Notes: a model not told the origin generated them from the letters alone. A stretch of 64,000 nucleotides of DNA from Pomphorhynchus laevis (GCA_012934845.2 WNNJ02001463.1:1-64000); one strand, 5' to 3'. Shown: positions 24,803 through 36,603, numbered from the stretch's first letter. Made by a program: numbers and translations.

Positions 24803-24805
<3 letters not shown>
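24346..24805 (+). repeat. family B, full hammerhead-bearing unit
   Basis: A unit of about 460 bp, from GAGGAAAACAGTGATTT to the CCTCATCACGAGG end, which runs straight into (AT)n. Matching positions in this unit and the partial unit upstream are about 461 bp apart, so this is a tandem dimer junction. No coding capacity. The layout fits retrozyme-like repeats, whose multimer transcripts are cut to unit length by the ribozyme. Confidence 0.7.
24626..24680 (+). ncRNA. type I hammerhead ribozyme, intact core
   Basis: CTGATGA (24633-24639), stem II GCTC/GAGC (24640-24643 with 24649-24652) with loop AGTTG, GAAA (24653-24656), a minimal stem III within ACGCGT and a GTA cleavage triplet ending at 24662. 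Stem I is formed by bases before 24633 and after 24662 with mismatches. All invariant core bases are present. The very short stem III is known from animal repeat-borne hammerheads such as that of schistosomes. Confidence 0.7.

Positions 24806-24860
<55 letters not shown>
24806..24860. repeat. (AT)n microsatellite
   Basis: An uninterrupted alternating AT run between a family B unit and a family C unit. Confidence 0.95.
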
Positions 24861-24863
<3 letters not shown>

Positions 24864-25170
24864 TAGTGCGAAAAATCGCTTGAAACTGTGGTCCAGGAGC
24901 CAAAACTGGCTACAATTGATTTTAAATCCATATGTGCTGCTAAATAACTGAACTTCGATCATCAGCTCTATCAGTCTAATGTCTCAATTCGAGACGCTCC
25001 TAACCACCCAGCAGTCATCGTCAGTCGGATGAAGTGGTTAGGGTGCGTTTCGACTGCTTTTGTGATAACTGTAAAGACACTAGCAATTCCTCACGATGCT
25101 AGACGAAGCTCAGGTGCATAACGCGTTTTTACTGGCTTGTTGTAACGCGTTTTTACTGGCTTATATTTGT
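24861..25170 (-). repeat. family C repeat with pseudoknotted motif
   Basis: This shares the X-GAAA-Y-CUGACGAU-X'-Y' module with 36652-36904 and 59630-59740, but the flanks are diverged. It abuts (AT)n on one side, as the copy at 36.7 kb does on both. The end near 25120-25165 holds a small direct repeat of AACGCGTTTTTACTGGCTT. Confidence 0.55.
25000..25058 (-). ncRNA. pseudoknotted GAAA/CUGACGA motif, instance 2
   Basis: On the minus strand: X AGCAGTC (25058-25052), GAAA (25051-25048), Y CTAACCAC (25041-25034), CTGACGA (25024-25018) plus T, X' GACTGCT (25016-25010), Y' GTGGTTAG (25007-25000). Both helices are perfect, 7 and 8 bp. Confidence 0.65.
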
Positions 25171-26789
25171 ATATATATTACTGTATATTAAACAACTTAA
25201 CTCATCATAATCGTTAATTAATCTTTGATTTATTGAACAAATGGTATTTTTAGAAAAACTTCTTATATTTACATAAAGGTCTTTCACCTTGTTATCTCTT
25301 AAAATGTGTTTTAATATTTCTAATTGTAATAGGAATATATTTACAAAAAAAATATTTGCTTATTGTTTTTATTTTCTTTTTAATTTTTCTATAAATTTAT
25401 ATTTAGATACTTTTTTATAGCAACTTTGCAATTGCATTTTGTTATTATAATGTTTATAGTATCATTGTTACATATTGATTTTAATTCTTTATATTAATTA
25501 CAAATTTTCCGTTATAACGTCAATAGTTTTTACAATTTATCAGATTATATTAAATTTATTTTCTACTTCTACCAGATTGGATTAAATAAGTATAAATTAA
25601 TATATTAATATATTAATATAAATTATTATATTTGAAAATATATGTAATATCTTCAAATATCGTAAATAAATAAGATTATATTAAATTATATTTTTCTAAT
25701 TTTGAGTATAATCTGGCTCTAAATGGTAACCAACTTTTAAATTTTCTTTCTGCATCAAATACTCAATGAATTAAACACTGAGATAAAATCCGTAATATAA
25801 ACTACATATAAATTACAAATAAATTCGTAAACATGTTCGGTGGTGGTGACATTTCTGCCTTAACAAATGACTACATTGTTGCAGATGTACGAAAATAGAC
25901 ATTTCGCAATAGCATATAAGCATTCATGCTACTCTGTGTTCAGCAGAATAAAAAATACACAAGGACACATTATATAGTATCCTTCTCCAAATATTTATTC
26001 AATATTTCGCTTATTCTGTCCGTAAATTATTTACCACTCCAGACAAAATATTTTATAGCTTCTTAAATGTTAGTATTTTATGTCTAATGCTCAAAAAATC
26101 AGTGACATCGATAACTTGCATGTCCTCTATATTGGATTCCGTGCTTCGAGAATATTTATCACATCACGTCTCTGCAAATTTCTTTTTCTTGCTTATAATA
26201 AGCACGAATACGTAAAGCAATTCTGTTTAAAAAGCTATTTTTTTGAGTGTACAACAAAATCATCTTGTCATACTCCAAATATACGTTTTGATTATCATTT
26301 TTCAAGCAATTTATAGATATCATTTCTACTCGGCCGATGTTCAATAAAATTAAGAAACAACTGTGAGATTGCATTAAAAAGATATTAATTATTTATCCGG
26401 AATAAATATTTAACATTTTTGTAATTGTCTCCATCTGTGAAAAGCATTAACCTAATCTTGAGAGTAGAAATGACTTTTTTTCGAGATGTTTTTATTTAAA
26501 TTAATATATTTTTTAATTATTTTAGACAAGTGAAATAGAGTGATATATTTTTTAAATTTACAATTCTGATTACAAGCGTCAAAGCGATTTCTTAAAAAAA
26601 GCATTTTGTTCATCGGATCGATCATTATAAACTGTATGAACTACGTTCCTATTTTGTATCACTATCTGCAATGTAATAGAGAAGCTATCAATGTCAGCAA
26701 GATTCCACAGCAATACTGCGCTAGCTAAATTATCATTCATTAGCTACGATATATAGTGAGCAAAATATTGTCCTCTTCTATAAAAAACA
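25171..26789. other. AT-rich DNA upstream of the plus-strand host gene
   Basis: No conserved coding signal. It presumably holds the promoter or 5' exons of the gene starting at 26790; no TATA or initiator could be chosen with confidence. Confidence 0.35.
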
Positions 26790-27736
26790 ATGCACCATAA
26801 ACGGCATTGCAGCGCCCACTGCAGGTATCAGCATAAGCAGTTAGAAGATGATTCGCTTTGTTCTGCCGCAGTTCATAACTGGAAAGGTAGCGTAAAAAGC
26901 TTAATTGACCTGTACAATAACGATATTCTTACTTACGCTGGTTGTGGCGATACATCACTTAAAGACAATAATTTGCGTATGGATAAAAGAAGGTTGTATT
27001 GCAGTCAGCAATCCTTGCCGGTAATGGAATTGCCTAATCTATCGAATAGAAATGTAATACTATCGAAGGAGAATTGTGCTGTAAAATCTTTGCTACAGCA
27101 AAACAAAGTCAATCAAAGTCAATCAGGCTACTACAATTGTTTTGATAATGATGGTATGGAATACACTGATTCGCATAGTACAAATGTATCCCCGAGCAGC
27201 AAACGCCTACTTCGTGCAGATCCTACCGATATGACGGCGTGTTCTATTGCTAATAGTACGGCAACAACAAATAAGAATCAACAGCAGCAACAACATTATC
27301 ATCAATTAAGTCCATGTAAGCGCCGACAGTTATTTAGACAGAACCGAAATCTCACGTCACCTCCTTTGATCGCAATGTCGATTGAAAATCGCAATAAAAG
27401 TGTAAATAATGACCATAAACGTCCGACTTTTTTTTCAAAATCAGTTACAAATCTTAAAGACATATCAAAGTACGATGACCAGAAATCGTGTTGTCCACCT
27501 GTGAAAACAATGCATGAAAACGCTTGCCCCAGTGCAGTACAGAAGCTTCTAACAATGTTCAACGGAGGAGATAAGCATCAATCTCAATCAACGACAAGAT
27601 ATTACCAAAAGCAGCAACCGTTAAAATCAAGTAAATTAAGCGTTCAAATTGGTTCAACCAACTCTTATAACCTGACACCGACTAATAGCCTAATAGGCAA
27701 TACATTTCGGAGCACTCTTTATCTCGATAATTCTGG
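26790..27736 (+). CDS. unknown Ser/Asn/Gln-rich protein, exon 1
   Basis: ATG at 26790 (AACAATG context) opens 315 codons plus two bases, to a donor TCTGG before GTACGA at 27737. The peptide is mostly disordered. It has a Cys/His-rich start (HHKRHCSAHCRYQH), a short QQQQQ tract near residue 170 and Ser/Asn-rich spacers. Possible short helical motifs are VKSLIDLYNN, SKSVTNLKDISKY and AVQKLLTMFNGG. Codon use and composition differ clearly from flanking DNA, so it is very probably real. It may have upstream exons. I do not recognise the family; an adaptor or cytoskeletal scaffold is only a guess. Confidence 0.6.
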
Positions 27737-27789
27737 GTACGATTTATACTTAAGCATTTATCGACTAAATTACTTATATTATTACTAAT

Positions 27790-28815
27790 ATGATATAATT
27801 ATATTATAATATATTACAATATTATAATATTATTAGTATTACATTATATACATTGTTATATTTATAATAAATAATTAAATAATTATTAGTGTATGTCTTG
27901 ACAGCGACAAAGCATACTAACTTTCGTTACGAGTATTTGGTTGTTGTATCTTGCTTTCTAAGATATTAATTTACAATCTAATTTACAGTCTAATCTTTTA
28001 TTTATTAATTTCATAGAGTATTTAATAAAATACTAAATTATATTTCATCATATTTGGTTTTTAATTTCGTTACATTTGTTTTATCAAAGTAAAACAAATG
28101 TAAATTCAAGTTTAATTTGTTAGTTAAATTAATTTTAATTTAATTAATTAAAATTAAATTTAACAAGTTAAAATTTATAAAATTAAAATTAATTAATTTA
28201 ATTAATTTATCAAAATTAATTATAATTTTGTTAAATTCAATTCTGATTTTCTTCTTAACTCAATAAAATTAAGAAAAGACAGCAAATATATTTCTAATTC
28301 AAGGATTTTATTATGTTCATGATGATGACATATTGATTTTGTTATTAGTTAACCTAAATCCTTGAATTGGAAGGATATTTGCTGGTTTTCAATTTTTTAT
28401 ATTAGAAGCTATCAAAATAATGAATTTGTATTTGTTTTTAATTAAGAACTTGTTTCGTTTCAGTAACAAAGAAAAATATATGGAGTTGATATTTCTGCTA
28501 CGTGCTTAAAACTACTGATATCATAGGAAAGATGAACTGCATTTGTTTCACAGACAGAACTTACTTATTTATCATAGTAAACACGTCAAATTATTAATTA
28601 GTTAATATAATTGTACTTTGTCTGTGAACATAAGAACTACATTAAATCAAAAATTAATTTTTTTATTATTACAATTAAATATCAATAAGTAAATCATGAT
28701 ATTATAATCTCGATACTTGTAGACTTATTAAACTATAATTTTAAGTTAATATGCCTGTGCAGTCATTGTTGCTATTTAAATTTTGATGATTATTTTATTC
28801 TGCACGCTACTTTAA
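27790..28815. other. intron 1, first part
   Basis: AT-rich. An imperfect inverted repeat around AATTCAAGGATT (28298-28400) is the only structure noticed. Confidence 0.45.
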
Positions 28816-28819
28816 TCAT

Positions 28820-28940
28820 ATATATAAGCCAAAAGTAGTACGCTACAGTTCAGTATTGGTGGACCTCATCAGCCACTGATCCAATACATACGTTTCACGT
28901 TTCGGTCCTTTTAATATTGGCTGAAGATCACTAGACTCGT
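28820..28940 (-). repeat. repeat family F copy 1
   Basis: Matches 32690-32850, including ATATATAAGCCAA, the GTACGCTACA segment and the CACGTTTCGGT box. It carries the pseudoknotted motif on the minus strand. It sits in intron 1. Confidence 0.6.
28853..28908 (-). ncRNA. pseudoknotted GAAA/CUGAUGA motif, instance 3
   Basis: Minus strand: X GGACC (28908-28904), GAAA (28903-28900), a small hairpin ACGTGAAACGT, Y GTATTGG (28887-28881), CTGATGA (28872-28866), X' GGTCC (28865-28861), Y' CCAATAC (28859-28853). Both helices pair perfectly (5 and 7 bp). Confidence 0.65.
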
Positions 28941-29963
28941 TTTCTTAATACTATCAATAGAACATTACACAACATTCCTTGTCCATATATTGTTGCCATC
29001 AATCAAGATGTCAACATTACTTTTGGAAATCTGTTGAATGACAGATCTACAATGACATTTAACGAAGTTGGTAAATTTATGGAATTTTCAAGAAAGTTAA
29101 TGTGTTCATTTTTTACAATTAAACATGAAGAAATGGTTTGTAGAAATGTTCATACAATATGACTGAATATAACTTCTATTCAAGCGTTTGAATATAACTA
29201 CGAATAAGTAAGTTATAATACTATAATTTCAGTATTTGTAGAAATTAAATTCCCTCAAGCCATTTTTAAGGCGCATTTTTATTTAATTCCTACTGACCCA
29301 TTTTAAATGAACGCCAATATGGAAATTTAAAGTGAATGAAAAGTGATATATCGCTATATATGTGATATTTTAAAATCCAAGACGAACTACGTCTAATTGC
29401 TTTACGCCAGTCATCAAATGAATTTTAATCATATGTAATCGAATGCAAACTTGCTATATTCAATATAAAAATTGAATCCTGAAATAAAAAGAGTTTTAGG
29501 AGCTTTCGATATTGCTTTGTTAATTATATCGCACACAAAAATGCAATTTTGTCATCAATTACATTTTTTGTATTTGTTTTTTATAATTTATTTAATTTTT
29601 ATTTTATTACAATGTTATTTTACAAATGCTGTATAAATTCAAATTCTATAAAACATAAAATAACTTTACGATTATAATATATAATTTATATATTACAATA
29701 TTGATATTATAATATTTTATATTATAATATTAATATTTTCAAATGATCAAAATTAGTGATTTAAAAATTGTATATATTGGAAAACATGAAAAAACTTTAA
29801 AAAATGTTAAAAATTAACATTTAAAAAACATCCGTAGATTAGTATTTTGAAACGTAACTTCAACAAAAATATTCTACAGCAATTTACTCTCAATTCTGAT
29901 TTTGAGCTCGCGAGATTCAATTTCTTTCCGCTTTAATGTTGTACTTATTTATTTGAAATTTAG

Positions 29964-30431
29964 CCGTAATATTAGTTTATCGACATCTAATTCGAACAAC
30001 GACACAAATGACAGAAATACATCTCAATATGGTTATAAGGCTGGTACAACGGCTGTTCGTGGGAAAATGCCTGAAACAAATTACAGTACGACAACGCAGA
30101 AAGTATTTCCATTGGAAAATAACCAAAGTTATCCGAATAATAACTATATCGATCGTCAACTTCACAATCGTCATTCGAGCAAACGATCCTATAGACCATT
30201 ATTATCAATGTCATATGGACGATCGCGGAGTAATGATTGGAGTCATTACAAAGGCAAAAATCAAAATGCTACATTTTATATTAACTCAACTGAGTCTTCG
30301 TCCTCAACGGATAATGACTCATGCATTGGTAATTCAATATGTTCAGAATCGTTTCGTCCAGCTTTGCAGTCACTTAATTATGAAAGTGACGATAGTGTCT
30401 GCGGAATTCCTAAACCAATATCATTTTTATA
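29964..30431 (+). CDS. unknown Ser/Asn-rich protein, exon 2
   Basis: The acceptor is GAAATTTAG before 29964; the first base completes the split codon left by exon 1 (phase 2). The frame runs 155 codons, Ser/Asn/Tyr-rich, with SSKRSYRPLLSMSYGRSRS and a C-terminal GIPKPISFL. The exon ends at a consensus donor GTAAGT whose G is also the last base of an in-frame TAG. Unspliced or terminal use would stop after SFL. Splicing to 38085 restores an open frame. Confidence 0.6.
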
Positions 30432-30439
30432 GTAAGTGA

Positions 30440-30830
30440 TATTTTATCTTAGCTGGTATGCAGTATTGTCTACAAAACAAAATATGTTGAACTTATTTTC
30501 TATGAATAAGTTCTTTTTTTGAATAATCTTTTTTTTGAATTTAAGTGAAATCTTTAATTAATTTATTTTGACGAACCCTAAATTAAATCTAATTTAATTA
30601 ATTTTTAATCAAAATATATGTTTGAATACATATAGCCTGTCAGATTATTTATATTTCATATACAATTAGAACGTACTATATTTAAGATATAGCAGTTCTC
30701 CTGATTTTCTAAAATCTTATTTAATCAGTTCTGAGTTATAAAATTATCAGTTAAACAATTCAGTTATAAAATTTATCAGTTAAGTGATTTGATTTATTGT
30801 TTATTTGTAAATGGCAATACCAATAAATCG
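30440..30830. other. intron 2, first part
   Basis: AT-rich, nothing recognised. Confidence 0.4.
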
Positions 30831-30834
30831 CATA

Positions 30835-31560
30835 TTATAAATAATAAATTCGGTGTTAGAATAAATTACTCTATCATAGGAAATACATCATTGTCATGTA
30901 TTTAGCCATGCTGCTATGTTGGGCAGAGGAATATATGTCAAACCTAATAACATTGCATTTACACCATTTGACCTCTAATCTTTATTGGAGGATTTCTAAT
31001 CTTTATTAAATATCTTTTATTTTTATTTCGGCTTCTATAACTGGGTTATAAAAATTACTTACATAATAAAGATATTTATTTTAAATTATATATATTCGTA
31101 TTATATTATTATATTACTTGTGCTTTCTAAGCTAATGAGACCCGTGTGAACATTTGCTATTGCAGTGGATGTTGAATTTAGCCAGAACTTTATTTTTATT
31201 TATTTATTTTATAATTTTATGATTATATTAAATACGTAGACTCAGTTTGCTGAATTGATCTTAAAGAATTTTTAAAACTTAAATATAAAACGGTAGTTAT
31301 TTTTAGAGGCCGAAACCTGATAGCATAGCAGTTCCTCCTGATGACCTCTAATTCTTATTCTGATTCAACGTCTGTTATTTATTAGTCAATTCATAAAAAT
31401 GACGTTTATTTTAAATTTCAATTTTTTAAACTTGATTTAAATTATAAAAAATCGTAACAATTATTAATTTTAATATTTAATTATTAAATTTTGATTTAGC
31501 ATTATTATCTTTTGTTTATTTTATAATTATATTAAATACGTAGACTCAGTTAACTGATTT
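30835..31560 (-). repeat. two termini of the Penelope-like family in tandem
   Basis: 30835-31260 is a diverged terminus including GCTGCTATGTTGGG and closing with TACGTAGACTCAG at about 31230-31245. 31300-31560 is a better one, from GGCCGAAACCTG through the AATTCATAAAAATGACG region to TACGTAGACTCAGTTAACTG. Both have the same orientation and neither carries RT sequence. Confidence 0.7.
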
Positions 31561-31564
31561 GATT

Positions 31565-32130
31565 ATCATGTTACATCCAAATAACAAAATAAATTGATAA
31601 AATATTTTAATTATTTATTATGATGTAGTATATACATTATACTACATCAATAATAATATTACATTATTGATATTAATACTACATTAATAATATTCGTCCA
31701 AATATTATTCTTGACAAAGAGAATAGTTTCTGACAAGACGATACATTAATAAAATTTGGAACGTAAACACTAACACTTTTAATACATTGATATTCACCGA
31801 ACGATGTTGAGTACATGCCAATAATTGAGAAAGTATTTTTGAAATATTCCGAATATAGTGAAAAATATACTGGCAATAAATAGTAAACAGTAGATAAGTT
31901 CAAGCAAATCGTATGAATCAAAGAATGAAGTAATTATTATTTAGTGAAACTATTAAAATATGTTTTTTGAACTTTTATGTTCAATTAATTATAAAACATT
32001 TTGGCTCTTGTTGTCTATAGTTTGACAATCCTTTTTAGCAAATCCAGTGAATCAGTAAACAATGAAATGGATCAATTAAGCATCGGTAATTATTGTCAAA
32101 TTTCTATTATTTTTAATAGAATTTTAATAA
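31565..32130. other. intron 2, AT-rich spacer
   Basis: No gene or repeat recognised. The open frame on the minus strand here shows no coding character. Confidence 0.35.
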
Positions 32131-32134
32131 AATT

Positions 32135-32560
32135 CTATTAAAAATTTAATTTTAAATTTTTAAAAATTTTATTTTTAATTAAAAAATTTTAATAAGTCAA
32201 TTCATAAACATTGAGTTTCGTATTCGATTTTTAATTTTTAATTTTAACTTTATATAAATATTACATATAAATATATTAATTATATTTATAATTATTTATA
32301 TTTTATAATTAAATTTATAAAAAGTATAAACTACGCAGACTCCGTTAGCTGATCTGATTGATTATTAAATTAACTTGAATTTAATAATTAAAAAGTATTT
32401 TCAGTGAATACACTTTGATAACATCGTTAAAACTCTATTTTATTTAAACGACCAAGTAAAATATTCCTGCAGAAATATCTTTAAATTTGAATAAAAGGCA
32501 GCTTTATTCTTTGAATTGATTACGGAAGTTCTGTTAATCTATATTATAAATGAATAAAAC
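32135..32560. repeat. Penelope-like terminus plus a 215 bp block shared with 58.87 kb
   Basis: The end of a terminus (GTCAATTCATAAA to CGCAGACTCCGTTAGCTGATC, about 32185-32350) is followed by about 215 bp (32345-32560) almost identical to 58875-59095. In the second location that block is bounded by a terminus on both sides, pointing outward, so the block seems to travel with the termini. Confidence 0.65.
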
Positions 32561-32659
32561 TATTCATATCATAAATAGCTTTTATTCATCATTTGTTATA
32601 TGGTGTCATTATATTTTGTCATTTTTACAGTCATTGTTACAATTTAAAATTTTGCAGGC

Positions 32660-32850
32660 ACGTCATGTTGCTTTTATCTTATATATAAGCCAATTGCGGT
32701 GCGCTAGATTTAATCCTATATATACGTCAATGGCAGTACGCTACATTTCAGTGTTGCTTTACTTCACCAATTACTGATCCAAAACCTAAATTTCACGTTT
32801 CGGTACTTTTGATGTTGACTAACGATCATTAGACTCGTCTGGTTTATTGA
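32660..32850 (-). repeat. repeat family F copy 2
   Basis: Matches 28800-28930 with insertion of a second TATATAxxCCAAT segment. The GAAA box is kept (CCGAAACGTGAAA on the minus strand) but the CTGATGA box has decayed. Confidence 0.55.
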
Positions 32851-33308
32851 CAATTAGATTAAATTGTTGGCTTTTCGCTTATATTTTGCAAATTAAATTG
32901 AAATCCTTTCTGATTTCAAATTAAATCAGAGTAAAAAGGATAACGTTGCATCATCAGTTTGAAAATCTATTTTTGTAATATACCTTCGTAAAATCCTGAA
33001 ATACTTTGTTATTTTTGCAAGTATATATAATTAAAATTAGAACTTATAATTAGAACTTAACTCTATTTAATAATTCTTTAATAGAAATAATAAAATAATT
33101 CTTTTTAATATTTTTTATTGTTTAAATAAACAATTATCAGTTAAAAATAATATAACTACCTTATTTATTATAATATTAAATATAATATAATTAATATATT
33201 TCATTATAAAGTAATAATTTTTTTATAACTATTTTTATTATTATTATTTTACAATCTCTGGGTTACCCGCAAATGGGCCCGTAAATGAGAATTCAGTTCA
33301 GTTTGGGT

Positions 33309-35397
33309 TCAAAATTCTGGACGTCCGATTGCAGATCGCGTTCCTCTGATGCATCGCGATGTCATTTTTGCAAGTAATAGGCCTAGACGCGTTCTAAGCT
33401 TTGTAAGCTCGTCGGGGTATCTGCTTGCTCGCTTATTTGCCAATTTAGATGCGATCCGTCTTAAAAGTTGTGTGGCATTTTCACCGCTTCCACCTGAGAA
33501 TGAGAAGACGGCGGGTACAAGAGACCCCCGCTCGAACTCTGTTATTCTTTCGAGATATTTACTGCGCTTTCGCTGTTGGTGGTACTTATAGCAGGACTCT
33601 GGTGTCTTGGAGGAGTTGGACTGAGCGAAAGCGTTAAACACGCAAATGTCGAAGAAAGTTCGCTCACTCCTATCACCAAACAACCCTGAGCATGCAATGT
33701 CGAGCCTAGCATCACGGTCTTTTGTCGTTGAGCCGTTTCTAAAGTCAAAGTTTGGCGGGACTGGTGTAAGCAGCGGCTCGACTTGTACGTTATACGATGT
33801 TTCTGTTAGCTGATAGGCAATAAAATCGCGCACGGCATCGTGTCGCATCGACGGAAGACCACCGAATGGGCATGAGAGAGCATGGGCAACTGTATTAATC
33901 TGCCTACATTTACATTGAGTTGGTGCGGATTTAGGCGTAATTCCGTATCTAGAAGAAATAGAATCACAAAACTCGATGTTACTTAATCGAGTTGCTCGAT
34001 CGAATGTAGGATATCCGGATAGCCATGACGAAGCCCCTGTTGTTGAAGCATGCTCAATTGCGGTACACAGAATTCCACTCGCATTGCTCAAAATATCTTC
34101 TTGGTCAAGCTTTTCACTAGAGGCTTTTGCTGCCCGTAGATTTTTAATAATTGTCTCCTGCATAGAATTAAGTACCGAGCCAATATATCCTTGTATGCTT
34201 GGCTCACACACTGAGGTCGATGATCGATATTCGTTGCTTGGTAACGTGGACGGATCTCTAATGCATAAACCGCCGTTGCGAAAACTCAACTGGCATGTGC
34301 GCCATAAGATATCGTCTTGAGAAATATCAATGTCAAAAAGATGTGATATTGTAGACTTTAGTTTCAGTGTCAGAGGTGCGAACCACGCAGAGGGGCACTC
34401 ATAGCATCGTTGAGTATGTGTCCATTTATGCTGAATAGACTTAATTAAGCACACGTATGCAACCTGAGTGTCTAACTCTCCTACTTTCTTCAACTGTGAC
34501 ACTAATGTGCAAAGGGAAGAAACTGATGATCGTATAAACGTTTCTATGTATTCGGCTGATCCGATTGGTACTCCAATAACGGGTAGGCCATCCTCAACGA
34601 TGGAGACTCCAGCGTTATCAAGTAACGATTGGAAAGTCGAGATGTCGTTCCCGTTGGAATATACCTTGCATTTTCCCGGATTCAAGTGTACGCCATATGA
34701 GGGGCCGAAGGATTGAAGCAACTTAAATGCTTCAATGACATCTTGTGGGGAACCTATGAGGTTGCCGTCGTCTGCGTACCATAACTGTTTTATGTTTGGG
34801 CAAGTTCTTTTGATACGGAGTAGTAACGGAAGTGTTGCAGATGCAAATGCTGCCATCAAAAAGACGTCGCCCTGTGTAAATCCTTCAGCAGATAGTAAGA
34901 ATTCGCTGTCAATTGTTAGCAGTGTCGGCTTTCTGTATAGGTTAGAAAGGACTGTGTTCAATGCTGAACAGATATTCGGCATGTTTGAGAGAGCGGTCAT
35001 TCTATTCACTCTGTTGAATGCGTTGTCAGCATCTATTGTGAGTAGCACGAATGTAGGATTTCTCTTCAACGAGTCACGAATACCGTGAATAACACATTCG
35101 GTGCCAGCACGCTGCGAGGCGCAGAATTGGACGTTCCCGCATATTGTTTGCAGTTGGGGTGATATTATTTATCAATATTGATTTAGATATAATGCGTCTG
35201 AAAACATCTTTAGGAATAAGGCTACTAGCGGTGAAGGCTGTCATCGACTCCTGTGAGATTGGATTTAATGCTAATTGTCGAGCGAAAGATGCAAGTGATT
35301 CAGCTAGACGTTTCGATTCTGCCCCAAAGTCAACCAATATTCGATGCCATGCTCTTGCATCTAATCCGGACGGGCCCGTCCGGATTAGAGTTGGCAA
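33309..35397 (-). pseudogene. RT and nuclease-like part of the element
   Basis: The first segment (35397-35074) reads SGLDARAWHRIL and VFRRIISKSI. After one frame change, 586 codons are open (35069-33309). Residues 10-20 are LTIDADNAFNR (motif A, D13), 62-68 EGFTQGD and 98-101 YADD. Beyond about residue 380 come QCKCRQ..HALSC (zinc knuckle) and RHDAVRDF..VEPLL. Next are RLDIACSGL and FFDICVFNAFA, which fit a PD-(D/E)XK-type restriction-like endonuclease, and then SGGSG and a basic tail. The RT reads as nearly intact in this part. Confidence 0.65.
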
Positions 35398-35646
35398 CGA
35401 TCAGTTCAAAGTCAGAAGAATCAAATGCAATTGGGTAAAACTCAGGAATGTCATCGATAGGCCTGCGCAGAATGGCGTCATCAGATTTTGCTGAAGCCAT
35501 CGGATGCTTATCAATAAGAATTTGTCTCACTGTTTGGCCGTCTATTATTTCGCCTATTCGAAGTGGATGTACTCTACCATCATTTGATTCAAGTAATTTG
35601 ACAGCAGCTGTCATCTTTCCACAAATAACAAGCTTATGAACAGTTT

Positions 35647-36285
35647 TCAGAATATCATTATTTTGATGATCGTATAGCTTGTGGGAAGACTGAGACTGGA
35701 GAAAACGAGCTTCGTTGAGCAGCGTTTGCATATATCCGCTTGTCCAACAATCAAGTCTGCGATCGAGAATTTTTTTAGTTGCTTAGGGTTCGCTTTAGCA
35801 GGGCGCTGGAGGATTAACTGACTGATGACAACCGCGAGTGAAAGCGAGCAATCGTTTGTGGATGCTAATTCATATATCCCTGCAAGCTCTGAGATAAATC
35901 GCTTAGATCCGATGCATCTTGGTAGTCTAAACAGGTTTGGTTTCCATAGAATAACTTCATGCAATATCGACTCCACCGAGAGAGTATCTGATGAAGATTG
36001 GAGTTGCGAGATGGTTGCAGTTATAGGCTCAAATTCTGTCTGAAGAATGTTCTGCGGACTTTTTGTTCCAACGTTTTGAGTTTCAGATGTAGCACGTAAG
36101 TGCGATGTAAGTTGGACATTGGTAGACGCGTGTGTGGACAGCACCGGGTTTTTCCTGGAGCACTTAGGAGCAGAGCACGTTGTGCAAGGTTTCGAATTGC
36201 GCGCACATTTACAGCGAATACATTTGGCTGCACTCGTGTTGCAGTTGCAGCATTTTGATAGCGAAGAAGATTCTCCTCTAGGCAT
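35647..36285 (-). pseudogene. N-terminal Cys-rich part of the RT element
   Basis: Starts MPRGESSSLSKCCNCN. Residues 12-44 hold a dense Cys pattern (CCNCN, CIRCKC, CTTC, CSRKN) that looks like a CXC/CRC-type zinc-binding module, likely for nucleic acid binding. About 120 Ser/Thr-rich residues follow, then a helical region (RFISELAGIYELAS, SLAVVISQLILQRP). The frame is lost near the end and resumes in another frame (35731-35330: a helical stretch and then DIPEFYPIAFDSSD). Confidence 0.55.
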
Positions 36286-36603
36286 GTAGCCTCGATTTCA
36301 GAGCGTTGAAACTGTATGTTATAAGGTCCATAGTGAATTGTATGTATATTAGATCATCATTAATATTTTTTCTTCAGACATATTTTTTGTGTGTTTAAGC
36401 TGTTTAAATTTTTTGTTCTCATAAAGTAAAAAATAATTCTTTCAAATAAAATTAAATGATAAAATAACAATAAGGAACATGTTCATAACTTATTTTTAGC
36501 TGCTTATATTTATTTATGTTATCATGACTTACAGTTTGCACACCATCGAACGAACTCTCACAGGAGTACATGCCTTCTCTATTATTAAACGATTTACATA
36601 GGC

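Larger units (their letters stand above)
33250..36295 (-). mobile_element. LINE-like element with Cys-rich N terminus, RT and R2-type nuclease-like C terminus
   Basis: A GC-richer block inserted antisense in intron 2 of the plus-strand gene. In coding order it has a Cys cluster (36285-36140), a linker, an RT palm domain and a CxC..H..C knuckle followed by a restriction-like nuclease region ending near 33309. The order knuckle then nuclease after RT is that of R2-type non-LTR elements. The Cys-rich head and the SGLDARAWHRIL / FRRIISKSI signatures resemble an RT family I recall from cnidarian and lophotrochozoan genomes whose clade name I cannot give with certainty. A few frame changes lie in the N-terminal half. 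Confidence 0.65.

Noticed and set aside
26080-26374. Overlapping ORFs on both strands before the plus-strand gene
   Set aside because: Both are short, mutually antisense and lack start context or splice sites that fit the gene at 26790.
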